From the NCBI GenBank assembly GCA_019059635.1, contig JAGVRJ010000014.1, positions 806,001 through 870,000 of the forward strand: a DNA stretch of 64,000 bases, given 5' to 3'. Below the pieces are notes generated by a model. The model searched no databases, was not told where the DNA came from, and was given only the letters and a program-made list of their open reading frames with translations. Position numbers and translations under genes: made by a program. This document shows, in pieces, positions 1 through 10,316 of the stretch (position 1 is the stretch's first letter; the number at the start of each line of letters is the position of its first letter). Source of the stretch: Proales similis (Eukaryota > Rotifera > Eurotatoria > Ploima > Proalidae).

Positions 1-1452
1 GGAGAGCTACGAATACTCGCTGGGCCACACGCTCCGCTGGCTGCATCAGCTTTCGGACGCGATCGCCTATCTACACACGCACTTTAGCCCGCCAATAATT
101 CATCGCGACCTCAAGCCCATGAAGTAATGCCAGCAGGTCCTGTTGGGTCGTGATTGTCTAAAGCAGCGTTTGAATCAATAGCATGCTACTGCTTGATCAA
201 GGACGAGTGCTCAAGATCTGCGATTTTGGCACATCCTGCGACCTGCGATGCAGCATGTCGACCGCAGTGGGCAGGTAGACTAGCGCCAACTGGCCTTATG
301 CAGATTCTAACCTTCAGCTTGCCTAGTCCGTATTGGATGGCGCCCGAGCAGTACTGTAGGCCCTTTCGATTCGCACATTTCAATTTTCACTTTTGTTGTA
401 ACTCTCGTTGTCGCAAGTGTCGAAATACGACGAAAAGTGCGACGTGTACGCATTCTCCATCATAGCCTGGCAGATGTTCGTGCGGACAGAGCCGTTCTTT
501 CATCTGGAAGAAGAGTCGATTTCGTTCTTCAGACTGGCAATGTTTGTGCGAAACGGTAATTGTCTTGCCAACGTTTCATTTGGCTTGGTTCTGACGATCG
601 ATTAAAGAGAATGTGCGACCAAAGCCCATATCCAACTGTCCGCCGATTCTGCTCAAGTTGCTGGAGCAGTGCATGCTGGGCGAAAAGAGCAAGCGACCGA
701 GCATGCAGCTTCTCTTAAAGGTCTTGAAGCGATTGGATGAGCTCGTGAACGTGCAGCCTTTGAAGCCGCTTCAGTCAGCGAGCGATCAGTTGATTAAGCG
801 ACAGTCAAGACTGGAGCCATTGCTTGAAGTCACCGACGAGTTCTCTTCTCGATCGAAGACGAGCAGGGCCAGTTCTTGTTCAGGTAAATGCTCGACTCGA
901 GCGCAGATCATCGACTCGGATTCAGCTGACATAAAAGCTTTTAAAGAATCGGCGGCCAGTCAAGCGCTCGTCTATTTTCGGGTTTGTTTCTTGCCTCAAA
1001 GAGAGGAATCACGGTCAAATTTGGCATTTACTCTTAGGGCCGACCTGTGCCTCCGTTGAGCAATTGCAAAGATTCGTTGGAGATTTACTCAAAACACTTG
1101 AACGTAAGCACGAGACCCAACTGTCGACAAACTGATTTTGCTTGAGTTGAATGCTTCATCAAGGCCATGAGCGAACTGGACATGCTGAACGCCGAGCTTA
1201 AGAAGGCCATCAACGAAAGGTAGGACTTGGGTCCAGTCGGAGCCGATCGGTCGAATTTATTGCTTTGCTCAAAATTTCAGAGCCAAACTGGATAAAATCA
1301 TCAAAGACATCGACGAATTCCACGGACTTCAGGCGGAAAAGGTTTCTCAAACGACAAGTGACTTTTCCTCCATTCACTGACACATTCGATTCAAGGAGAA
1401 ACTTTTGCAAAGGATCGCCAACGTTCGTCAAAATCAGAAATGTCCTAATTAA
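1..1452 (+). CDS. MAP3K7: TAK1-like MAP3K (MAP3K7), 3' part
   Basis: The gene is cut by the left window edge; the kinase C-lobe and the tail are present. TAK1 is the MAP3K that relays Toll/IMD, TNF and TGF-beta signals to JNK and NF-kB with TAB partners. The catalytic loop HRDLKP is at about 101-120, followed by a DFG motif with the TAK1-like context KICDFGTSCD (after the intron at 124-181), then SPYWMAPEQY (about 327-355) and YDEKCDVYAFSIIAWQ. The C-lobe ends with a KRPSM motif near 690. The last small exons encode a Leu/Lys/Glu-rich coiled coil, as in the TAB-binding tail of TAK1, ending in a TAA at 1450-1452. Introns at 124-181, 275-326 and 356-417 are all short. The exon joins between about 880 and 1160 are uncertain. 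The family call rests on the DFGT and EKCDV signatures. Confidence 0.75.
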
Positions 1453-1497
1453 AGCCAACAGGGCGAGCAATACTCGCTGCAACGCAAATGATCAGAG

Positions 1498-1503
1498 AAT
1501 AAA
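1498..1503 (+). terminator. poly(A) signal AATAAA of the TAK1-like gene
   Basis: AATAAA lies 45 bp after the stop codon of the MAP3K7-like gene, within the short 3' UTR spacing seen elsewhere in the window. Confidence 0.5.
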
Positions 1504-4180
1504 GCGATCGAGCGGTCAAAAGAAAACACAATCTTTAGCGAAAAGAGCCAAGAATGCAGGAAGGCAAAAAGAGAGTGAGTGAAAGGAAGAGAGAGAAAAA
1601 GGAGCAAACTTGGAGCAAAAAAAAAGAGTTTGGGGCAAACTTGGTCATCATCGGTCCGCATCGTGTTTGGCAGCGTCAAAGGACTTGCTGGTTGAGCTGT
1701 TGATTGGAGTCGACCGGAAAGGGGAAAGCAGTTTTGAAGCACCTCCATCTCCTGCCTAGACTTGTTAATGGCCACTGGCCGAGTGCTCAGCGCAAACGAG
1801 TCGACAGCGACTCTAACGCCCGCTTCCGCCAGACGCGTTCAAATGCAATCAATGCGGATTAAGGCTGACTGCGGCGACGGCGGCGGCGGCCATCGCACTA
1901 ACAATGACATTTTTCAATCATCGAGCGCATTCAACGACACAGCAAATACCAGCTTCCGGTGTTGAGCTCGGTCGTAGAAGCGGTCGCAACTACGAGTCGG
2001 CCTTTCGAGGTGCTTGAATTTGACTTGAAATTTCTTCAGCGCCGGTTTTCCCGCGATTAGCTCTCGCTTTCCCTTCCCAGCTCATTTAACGCGATTGGTC
2101 GGATCAGAGTGAGAGGCAATTGTGAGTTTATGATGAGCGCCGCGAGCACATCAGTCAAATAGAGGCCAGGCCAAGCGAACCTACAAGTTACATGGCCGCG
2201 TTGTTTGTTTGTGCGAGCGAGCAGGCAACAAGCGTTTGTTTGCACCGGTCAAAGCACTGGAGGCCCCGCGTCTCTGCTCTTCTGGCCGCTTTCTCTCTCT
2301 CTCTCTCTCTCGGCTTTTCTCTCGCTCCCTTTCTTTCGCTCTCTATGGCTCTCTGGTTAAGGGTCGGCTCAGCGCCCTCCCTCTTGCATTCAGATTAATT
2401 AACTCTTTAATTGTGTGCCGGCTGTGTTCAGGCGGCCTGTTGCAGCTGCAGATTCTATTTTATTCGATCACACTGGCGGCGTTGGGTCTGCGATTCGTGG
2501 AACTTGGTTCGATTTTTTGAAGCGGACCGGACGCGACCGAACTGGACGGGACACAGGCCGGCCGGCGCTCATTATACTGGCGGCCGGCCCCAGACATACG
2601 ACTGGCGGCTATTTGCTTTACGGTTATTTAAATAAATTGTAGGGGGCTCAGCTTTAAGAAAATTAATAAGCACATGATCTTAATTGAATTTCATTTGTTC
2701 TCGAGATTGACATGCTTTTCGCTCGCTTTGTTTCTTTAATTTTTGTGTTGAGTATGAATGGGAGATTGAGAAAGGCAGAGAGATGCGTCGACGAGAGATG
2801 GAGCGAGAGCGAGGCAGAGAGAGAGAGAGAGCGCACAACTCGGACAAGAGACAGAGAGCAACAAGGGTATCGAGAGCGCAAGAGTCCGAGAGAAAGCGAA
2901 CGTGTGTTGTCCACCGCCGAGCCATTTTCTCATTTGTCTACAAACTTAGCCGAGCGAGATGAGCCCAACCATGAAACGAGCCAAGAGGAGATTGTCGATG
3001 AGCAAGAGGAGGAGGAGGAGGGGCAGGACGGGGAGTACCAAGTGGCGATCTTAGTCAGCGATCACGAAATGAGGCAAACTTGAGCAAGCATGGACGTTTT
3101 GGCAGAAGCAGCTGAAATAGAACACGCCACTTATTCAATTAGGCTTAAGCGCTCTTCTCTACTTCAATACGAAAGGTTGCTTTAATTAGCCAGACGGCGG
3201 CCGAATTGGCACGGGTTAAATAACACGCAAGTGAATGGCATGCAAATGATGGCGAGCATTGGATGCTCAACTCTGGACGGCCTGGCTCGTCTCGTTCGGC
3301 TCTCACTTGTGCTGCTCTTTCAGCCTCTTCTCCTTCAGCACAAGGCGTTCATTACTCTTTTACTTGCCACTCATCCAAATCCAATTGACGACTCCTGCAA
3401 CTGGCAATTAGTTTCATAACTCTTGTCCGACTCGGCCTTCTACTACTCTGCTCTCTTCATCGTATCTACTTCATCCTCTCTCCTCTCAGTGCGTCTGGTT
3501 CGGTGCAATTTGACATTTTCCTTCTATTTACTTCTTCTTCTTGTTGGCTTTTTGCTTGGCTTGGCGTGATGCGTTCAGACTTTTTGATTGATTGCTCGCC
3601 CACGCTCGACGGGCAAAAGTCGAAACCTGTGCAATGGGCCACCGTCACACTAAGCATAAACACGAACGAAGTAAAGTTGCAAGAGCTTATCTCGTAATTA
3701 GTGTCGATCCGCATCAGCGGCGCCAATGTCGCATTTAGTCAGCGGCCTCTCTCGCGCCCCCACCTTCTCTCTTTAAGAGTGTACAGTGTTTGTAAACAAA
3801 AGCAAAATATTCATCGGCACTGTGACCCCATTCCCCATGGGCCTGCTTGTGTTTTATTATATTTTTATTAGTGCCGCCTAATAAGCCTTCCAGCTCCACT
3901 GCTAATGCTTGCGAATTTTTCTCCTTTGCTCTTCTATTCGATTTCTTTTTCTTCTTCTCTTTTATTAAATTTGTGGTGGCGGCGTCGGCATAGCTGAGCG
4001 GCCTCGTCCAAACTCGTTTACTCTTCTTAGGGACTCGCTAAGCTCACCGTTGGCCCTAAAGTTCTTCGTTCGCTAGTCGATCGGCCGTCTCTCTCTCTTT
4101 CGATCTTGCGCGTTCGCTCGTAGCCTCATTGGCGCTCATTTGGCCGCATCTCATCGCATACAAACAAGACACTTGGCATT

Positions 4181-4212
4181 CGTAAATATTTACGGCGCAC
4201 ACGTAAATATTT
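4181..4212. promoter_or_regulatory. Palindromic and repeated GTAAATATTT element
   Basis: CGTAAATATTTACG (4181-4194) is a perfect palindrome. Eleven bases of it (CGTAAATATTT) recur at 4202-4212. The core resembles a forkhead-type site (TAAATA). A regulatory role is inferred from the repetition only. Confidence 0.25.
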
Positions 4213-5947
4213 GTGATTGGGCCAGCTAAGGAGCAAAGTGCTGGCAAGGCGCGATTTTCAAACGCAAAGAGCCAGTGGGAGGGTACAAACCAACAACCAA
4301 GTGAAATGAAGCGCTCTATTACCTAAGTGAATAGGGGCGTTTTGCAATCGCGCTGCCAATCGACGAGCAGCAATGAGTGAGAGGACCGGCAAGCGAGCCT
4401 TATCGGCTAGAGCCCGACGATCAGATCAGAGATGTGAGACGAAGATTAGATAAGATTGAATTGAGCCCGTTCGTACTCCGATTTCGCTTCTCCAAGTTAC
4501 CTTTCAGCCGACGAGAGGGCTTGGCTTGAATGGCGCCGTTCATCGCTCTAGTCGAAATGAGTGACGGCAACGGCGTTGCGATGCATTTGTGTGCGTGTTT
4601 GAGCTCGTTAGGCGTTCCAGTGATCGTTCGGTGTTTTCTTTATGAAGCGCTGATCGCAATTTGACCAGCACAAGATCAAGCAGTGGAGCCGTCGATCTCT
4701 CATGACCGCAGTGAAATACTCCTTATCGAGTGGCCGGCATCGCTCGGTTTCATGTTGCGTGCGTGCGCGCACTCACTAGAGCGCAACCACAATTGATGGA
4801 TGTGTGTCACGGCCGGCCGAAATGGCTCGCAGGCTTGCCTAGCCCACATATGTCCATTTATCGCTTCTATCTCTGCCTCTATATGGTCGCAGTGTTTATT
4901 TAGGCTTTATATGACTCTTCAATCGATTTCATGCTTCGATTAGAGGCGAAATTAATCACTGCCGAGGCCATAAACGTTGGCGTGTCGCCCCTCGCTCGCC
5001 CTTCCTGCGCTCTTACTCTTCTTTCAGTCTCAGGCAAAAAGGTCAGATGAACAGGCAGCGATCGAGTGGTCCGTCCAGCCTTTTAAAGAGTCAGCCATTG
5101 AATGACTCAAACGCCAGCCGAACAGCGCCATCAATCACGCTCGTATGGAAATCAGATAGGCGCAGATGGCAAACTGTTCAGGCGGCGGCAGCGGTCACCA
5201 GCGCAACTTGGCCGCAACGCAGACAGTCGACGCCGCGTCAAGTTTCAATACGTTAATGAGTAGCGGCCAGTTCTGGCGGCTAATTAAAATTCAACTTATT
5301 GATTGGCACGAGTGTTTGCGCTTCCGTCTAATTAGCTCAGAAATGAACGCGACGCCAGAGAGCGACAGTGTTTCACGCGGCGGCCAGCCGCATATAATCG
5401 GGCGTGGTGGTGGAAAGTGCTCGCCGCCGCCAGTTCGAGCGGATGTGTGACATTTTACTGCGTGCGAGAAGAATAGATAAGCGAGCCGCTCGCTTGACCG
5501 TGACGCTCATCGGCCATGAGGGCTTATCGCGCTCTTCTCGCCAACTCATCAACAGGTGGACGCTTCGCTTCACTGCCTGATATTTACTTGCTTGAGTGAA
5601 GAAGCCGCTCGATCATTATTCAGACGGACTCGAACCTCCAAAGTTTGCCCATCTCCGAGCAGCAGCAGCAGCAGCGGCAAGAGAAGGATGCGCTGTTCAC
5701 GCCGACGCCTTTTGTTTGGCCTCGTCCAACAGTTCCATTCAGTTCCAATTTAGTTTGACGGACGAGAGTAATTGTTGTGACGGCCTCGTTCCGCATTTAA
5801 TTGCCTACCCAACGCTGCTCTGAAGTGATTGGACGTGGGTCGTGACTGGCCGAGCCGCAGCAGCAGTTTGGCTCGAGATGAGCCGGTCAACGGAACAGTC
5901 AAAACTTCGCATGGCTGCTGCTGCTTAATCAAATCGGACTTGACAGC

Positions 5948-5966
5948 GGAGAGAGAGAGAGAGAGC
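5948..5966. repeat. GA microsatellite
   Basis: About nine GA dinucleotides upstream of Toll. Confidence 0.6.
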
Positions 5967-6819
5967 GTCCATGCATGAAAGGGGGGCGTTACTGGCTACC
6001 GCGCGCGCAAGCATATGTCACGATCTGAGTGGCTGCTAATGACGCAGCGCAAATATTTAATTAGCCAAGTGACGCAGCGTTCCGGCCTCCCGATGCCCTT
6101 CAAAGTCAGAGTCGAAGCGACCGGTCCGAGCACTGCTTCTTCCGCACTCTCGGTCATTTCTCTGTCTCGCCTCGCCTGTCATTACACTAATTTCGCTTGT
6201 TTGTACTCGGAGCGTCAAGCATTTGCACAAACAACAACGAGCGCTTTAAATCAGCAGCCGCAGCTCTTGAAGACTCGCCTTTACTGTTCACGACTCTTTT
6301 TTTTATTCCTCAAGTTAAATTATTAGTCGCATTATATTGCGATCTGTGGACGGGCCACTAGCTCAGTACAATAGGGTGGTCGGACGAAATTAGCGCAAAC
6401 AGGGCCCAAAACTGAATTAATCAACGAACGAATGAGTTTGAGCAGAGGGCAGGCAGATCCGGGGCGTCCGAAAATGAAAAGTCGACAGCGAACACTGCTC
6501 GCCCGGAAGACGGCCAATTCATTAGAGCGAGCGCAATTGCGTGGCTTCGTCCGGGCTTGCGCAATCGCGCGTTCCGGCCATTCGAGCTCCAACTCGTTAT
6601 CAAGATAAATTAATTTTCTCTCAAGCGCACTCGCAGCCATGCAATGAGGAAGTCAGCAGCAGCAGCGCTCGGCCAACAACTCATTTGCAAAAAGTTGATG
6701 GCGTTGTTGAGCGCAAGTCGATCGTGTCGCTTCTATTCTCATCTTCAATTAATTTGGCGTTTAGATTCAGAGCCAGTGCAATCGAAATGATCCAGAACTG
6801 CAGATTGTAGAGTTGCAAA

Positions 6820-9800
6820 ATGCAGACCGCTTGCTTTCTAATCGTGCTCTGGCTCGCTGAGCTGACCAGGCCGACGTCGGCCCAAGCAAAGTGCACTTAC
6901 ATGCTGCTCGATCGTCTCGATCCGGGTCTAATCGACTCTAACATTGAGCTCAGCGCCCATTCGGTCGGTCTAAACCAACACTTCCGCCAGCGCCTATTGT
7001 ACTTGAACGACAACTGCTGGACGCCGACTCGCCTCCAATCTGAACTTCGCTCGCGATACGTATTGTTCGGGCTCGATATAAGCTCCAGTTCGCTTGACGA
7101 CGCCCAGCTAGAGTCAATTCTCACCAGCAATCAAGCGCTCAAGTTCAGAGGCAAATCTCTCCGCTGGCTTGACTTGAGCAACAACCAGCTCAGCTCGCTG
7201 GCGCCTAGCACGAGGCATTCAATTTTAAACTTTGACAATCTACGATATTTGAGCAAGAGAGGCGTCAGAGCGGCTCCCAACTGGCAGCTGCTGAGCCGCT
7301 TCACTGGCCTCCAGGTGCTAATACTCGACGGCAATTCGAAGCTGAATTTGCCCGATTCGCGCATTTTCCAGCGTTTGTCTGCTTCTCTTCGAGCGCTTAG
7401 CTTGAACGGCTGCCGAGTCGGCGAGAGGCCAATGCGAGCCGAGAACGCGCTGGTCGAGCGGCGTTCAGACTCGTCGCTGTTCTACTGCGGCCTGGGCGGC
7501 AACAATCTGTCCGACGATCAGCTCAAGCTGCTTATCGACACCTACCTGCCCGGCCATATTGAGCATTTGCAGCTGGCATCAAACATGCTCGTCGAGTTCG
7601 ACTTTGGCCTTCAGACTATGCAAGCCAAGTCGCTGAATCTATCGAGAAATCTGATCAGCGAGTTTGATGCCAGCCGAGTGCGTTCGAGTCTCATGCTCGA
7701 TTTGCGCCACAACCTGCTCAAAGATACAAATCAGCAAAAGTTCCTGCTGAGCAACGCAAGCATCTCGCTTCAGCTCTGGCTCGAGGGCAATCCGCTCGAG
7801 TGCCAGTGCAACACGTCCTATTGGCTGTTTGAGATGTCACAGCAGTCGTCGCGCTCATTTCACTCAAACGCAGACGAGTCCGACATTCGAATCGTCTACC
7901 GCAAGAGAGCGGCCGAGGTCATTTCTGCCCATTACAATCTGAACGATCCCAATTTCGTGAGTCCGTTCATGCAAAGACAGAAGCGAATCAGAGGCGAGCA
8001 GATCGTCGAGCTCGTCGATTTGTCCAGACTCGAGTGCAACTTTTTCGACTTGCAGACCTCGTCTCGTTCGATGGCACGCGCCTCGTCCGTTTTGTTCGCG
8101 TCGCGAGTCGGCCTCAGGAAAAAGCCGATTCGCTTGGCCCAGCCGCACGACTTTGCCTGTCCGTACGATGACCAGTGCGACTCTGAAACCTGCGACTGCT
8201 GCGAGTTTTTGCACTGCCACTGCCGCTCTATATGTCCGAGCGAGTGCGAATGCTACATGGACTTGAAACGACGCGTGAACGTGGTCGACTGCAGCGAACA
8301 GCGATTAGATCAAGTGCCCATGTCTGAAATGGAGTCGGCCACCGACATGCGGCTCAATTCGAACCGCATCAAGCTGGTCAAGGCGCACGCTTTCTTTGCT
8401 TTCGCCAATCTCAAGTACCTCTATCTGCAGCACAACCAGATCAGCTACTTGATGGAGGGCGCCTTCGACGATCTAAAGCGCTCGTTGCGTCTGTTGAATC
8501 TGGCCTACAACCAGTTGGCTTATCTAAAAGGCAACGAGTTCGACGGTCTCACCGCACTCGAGGTGCTCGTTCTAAGCGGCAATCCGATGCGACAGGTGGC
8601 CAATCTTCACTTTCTGTCTCAACTGCCGCGTCTGGAGCTGTTCATGGTCAATTACGATCAGTGGAGCGGTGATAAACAGCGCCAACTGGCTTCGATTGTC
8701 GCTGCCAGAGCAGGCAATCTCACCGTCATTCCCAACGCCATTGATGGTCCGTTCAAGCAAAACCAAAGCTGGCCAACCAGCACGCCACCGCTGCCAGTTG
8801 GCACCGATCGATACATGCAGACAGACTCGCTCGATTCAGCCTTGAGCTCTGACTCGCAAGAGACGATCGATTCTGCTCGCACCAACCAGACTCAAATCGG
8901 GCCGAGAACGTGGCGCTTGCTGCAATGGTACTCGCTGCCCGTCGGAGTTTTGGTTGGATTTCTGCTCTTTCTCGTCACAATGACGTTCTGCTACACTCTG
9001 TCGAGCAGCTGTGGTCGCCTAAAGGCTCACAATGACCAGACATCGGACAAGAGCAGCCCGATAAGCAAATGCTTCGGAGTGAGAAAGGGCAAAGCGAACA
9101 AGTCGATTTCGTCCGCGTCCTATTTTGTCGGCCGAGAAGAGAATTCGCCCTACATGGACATAGTCGAGGACGACTACGCAGAGAAGCAGAATTTCCTGAA
9201 GCAGTGCATATTCGGCCGCAGCACACAGGCCGCCATGAGCGTGAGCGAGTCGTTGAGCAGCTCGAGCGACGAGACTGAGCCGACCGCGGCGTTCGTTCCT
9301 GCATCGAACACAATCAAGGATCTGAGAATGAATGTGTGTCTGTATTACAGCCTGCTCGACTCCGCTCAGGTCGAGCAGTTCGTGCTTCCCCTCCTCAGAC
9401 AAATAATGCCTGGCCTGCCGGGAGTCAGACTTCAGCTGCAGCCGCAGAGCAGCAAATTCCTATCTAACGAGCAGCTCTTCGACCCGTACGGGTCCAAATC
9501 ATGCATGGAGCTGAACGGTGGCAGCCGAACAGCCAACGCGGCCATACTCGTCATTTCAGAGAACTTTTGTGCCGACGCTTCTCTACTCGACCGATCTATG
9601 AGGCCAGAGCTGGCCAGTTCAATTGAGCTACTTTCACAGACAAACTGCCGACAGTACGAGCCGAACGTGAAAAATTTAATCAAAGAGCGGAAAAGAACGC
9701 TCCAGTGCGCATTCAAGCTGCATTTACGCACGCCAGAGCAGCTTGACATGCTTACACTGGGCCAGAGTAGTAGGCCGGGTAGGTCGACAATGCGGCAGAT

Positions 9801-10002
9801 CCAAACACTGTCACGATCGCAGCTAGAGCGGCACTACATGACACAAGGCAGAGGCGTGCACGTAGACCAGACCCATTCGTCGAGCATATTCGACCCGCAG
9901 CTAATCAACAAGCTGGACGCCTTTCTCAAGCAGCTCTACGTCCGCTCAGGTGCATTCGGTAAGCACCAGTTCAGCTATGTTGAATACTCGGTTCGACCAT
10001 AG
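6820..10002 (+). CDS. Long-type Toll-like receptor with a divergent TIR domain
   Basis: Single-exon gene, 1060 residues. A signal peptide (about 1-22) is followed by a leucine-rich-repeat ectodomain with an LRRCT (CQCNTSYW, about 323). A Cys-rich connector (about 445-490) carries the CPY..C..C.CC pattern of arthropod Toll-6/7/8/18-wheeler proteins. Then come an LRRNT (CECY..., about 476), a second short LRR block (about 510-620) and one membrane helix (about 702-728). The cytoplasmic part has a serine-rich spacer and a TIR-like domain from about 834. The first TIR strand (NVCLYYSLLD) and the third (ANAAILVISENF) are visible. The RDxxPG BB loop and the FW box are not. The ectodomain is shorter than usual for long Tolls (about 1300-1500 residues in total). 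The start is the first ATG ahead of the signal peptide. Type I membrane receptor; the ligand is unknown. Confidence 0.85.
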   Translation: MQTACFLIVLWLAELTRPTSAQAKCTYMLLDRLDPGLIDSNIELSAHSVGLNQHFRQRLLYLNDNCWTPTRLQSELRSRYVLFGLDISSSSLDDAQLESILTSNQALKFRGKSLRWLDLSNNQLSSLAPSTRHSILNFDNLRYLSKRGVRAAPNWQLLSRFTGLQVLILDGNSKLNLPDSRIFQRLSASLRALSLNGCRVGERPMRAENALVERRSDSSLFYCGLGGNNLSDDQLKLLIDTYLPGHIEHLQLASNMLVEFDFGLQTMQAKSLNLSRNLISEFDASRVRSSLMLDLRHNLLKDTNQQKFLLSNASISLQLWLEGNPLECQCNTSYWLFEMSQQSSRSFHSNADESDIRIVYRKRAAEVISAHYNLNDPNFVSPFMQRQKRIRGEQIVELVDLSRLECNFFDLQTSSRSMARASSVLFASRVGLRKKPIRLAQPHDFACPYDDQCDSETCDCCEFLHCHCRSICPSECECYMDLKRRVNVVDCSEQRLDQVPMSEMESATDMRLNSNRIKLVKAHAFFAFANLKYLYLQHNQISYLMEGAFDDLKRSLRLLNLAYNQLAYLKGNEFDGLTALEVLVLSGNPMRQVANLHFLSQLPRLELFMVNYDQWSGDKQRQLASIVAARAGNLTVIPNAIDGPFKQNQSWPTSTPPLPVGTDRYMQTDSLDSALSSDSQETIDSARTNQTQIGPRTWRLLQWYSLPVGVLVGFLLFLVTMTFCYTLSSSCGRLKAHNDQTSDKSSPISKCFGVRKGKANKSISSASYFVGREENSPYMDIVEDDYAEKQNFLKQCIFGRSTQAAMSVSESLSSSSDETEPTAAFVPASNTIKDLRMNVCLYYSLLDSAQVEQFVLPLLRQIMPGLPGVRLQLQPQSSKFLSNEQLFDPYGSKSCMELNGGSRTANAAILVISENFCADASLLDRSMRPELASSIELLSQTNCRQYEPNVKNLIKERKRTLQCAFKLHLRTPEQLDMLTLGQSSRPGRSTMRQIQTLSRSQLERHYMTQGRGVHVDQTHSSSIFDPQLINKLDAFLKQLYVRSGAFGKHQFSYVEYSVRP

Positions 10003-10138
10003 TCCATTCGTCGCTTGCCACTCTTCTGGTCGCTGCCAATTCACAATTTGCCGCGCCTTTTCATCTCATCTTTCTCACCTCGTCTTGTTTCTATCTTTCG
10101 CTGTTTAATTAATTATTTCCAAGCAATCTCCAGTCTAT

Positions 10139-10144
10139 TTTATT
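10139..10144 (-). terminator. poly(A) signal of the epimerase gene
   Basis: TTTATT on the plus strand reads AATAAA on the minus strand, about 170 bp beyond the epimerase stop. It is the nearest canonical hexamer I found on that strand. Confidence 0.4.
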
Positions 10145-10247
10145 TTTTAGCCGACGACTCTTTTTTCATCAACATGATTTTGAGAAATGTGTAAAAAAAA
10201 AATGTGAACTTGTCGTTGCTTTTGTATTTCATGCCCTTACTGAGGCA

Positions 10248-10253
10248 AATAAA
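10248..10253 (+). terminator. poly(A) signal AATAAA of the Toll gene
   Basis: Canonical AATAAA about 245 bp after the Toll stop codon and 64 bp before the convergent epimerase stop. Confidence 0.55.
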
Positions 10254-10316
10254 ACTCGAATCGAAGAAAAATCGAGCGTGTTCAACTCAAAATTATCTAA
10301 TCGAGACGCAGCGCAG

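Larger units (their letters stand above)
1504..6819. other. 5.3 kb gene-free region upstream of Toll
   Basis: This is the longest stretch without a recognisable gene. Open frames here are short or translate simple repeats, for example the Arg/Glu-rich frame over the GA tract at about 2800-2890. It holds CT/GA microsatellites (about 2290-2312, 2810-2832, 5948-5966), an AGC run at about 5669-5686, an ATGCAAAT octamer near 3241, and a pair of GTAAATATTT elements at 4181-4212, the first inside a perfect 14-bp palindrome. It probably holds distal promoter/enhancer DNA and any untranslated 5' exon of the Toll gene. No conserved RNA gene was recognised. Confidence 0.5.
10003..10316. other. Shared 3' region of convergent Toll and epimerase genes
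   Basis: The stop codons of the two genes are 314 bp apart, with no coding sequence between them. Poly(A) signals for both strands lie here in an order that predicts overlapping 3' UTRs (plus strand at 10248-10253, minus strand at 10139-10144). Confidence 0.5.

Noticed and set aside
13-605. Stop codons interrupting the MAP3K frame near the left edge, which first suggested a pseudogene
   Set aside because: All interruptions fall inside short GT..AG introns (124-181, 275-326, 356-417), and the joined frame is a normal kinase.
2712-3083. 123-codon Arg/Glu-rich open frame
   Set aside because: It is the translation of a GA microsatellite; no ATG context or homology supports a gene.
5620-5660. 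GGTTCGAGTCC on the minus strand, resembling a tRNA B box
   Set aside because: No matching A box or acceptor stem at the right distance; no cloverleaf can be drawn.
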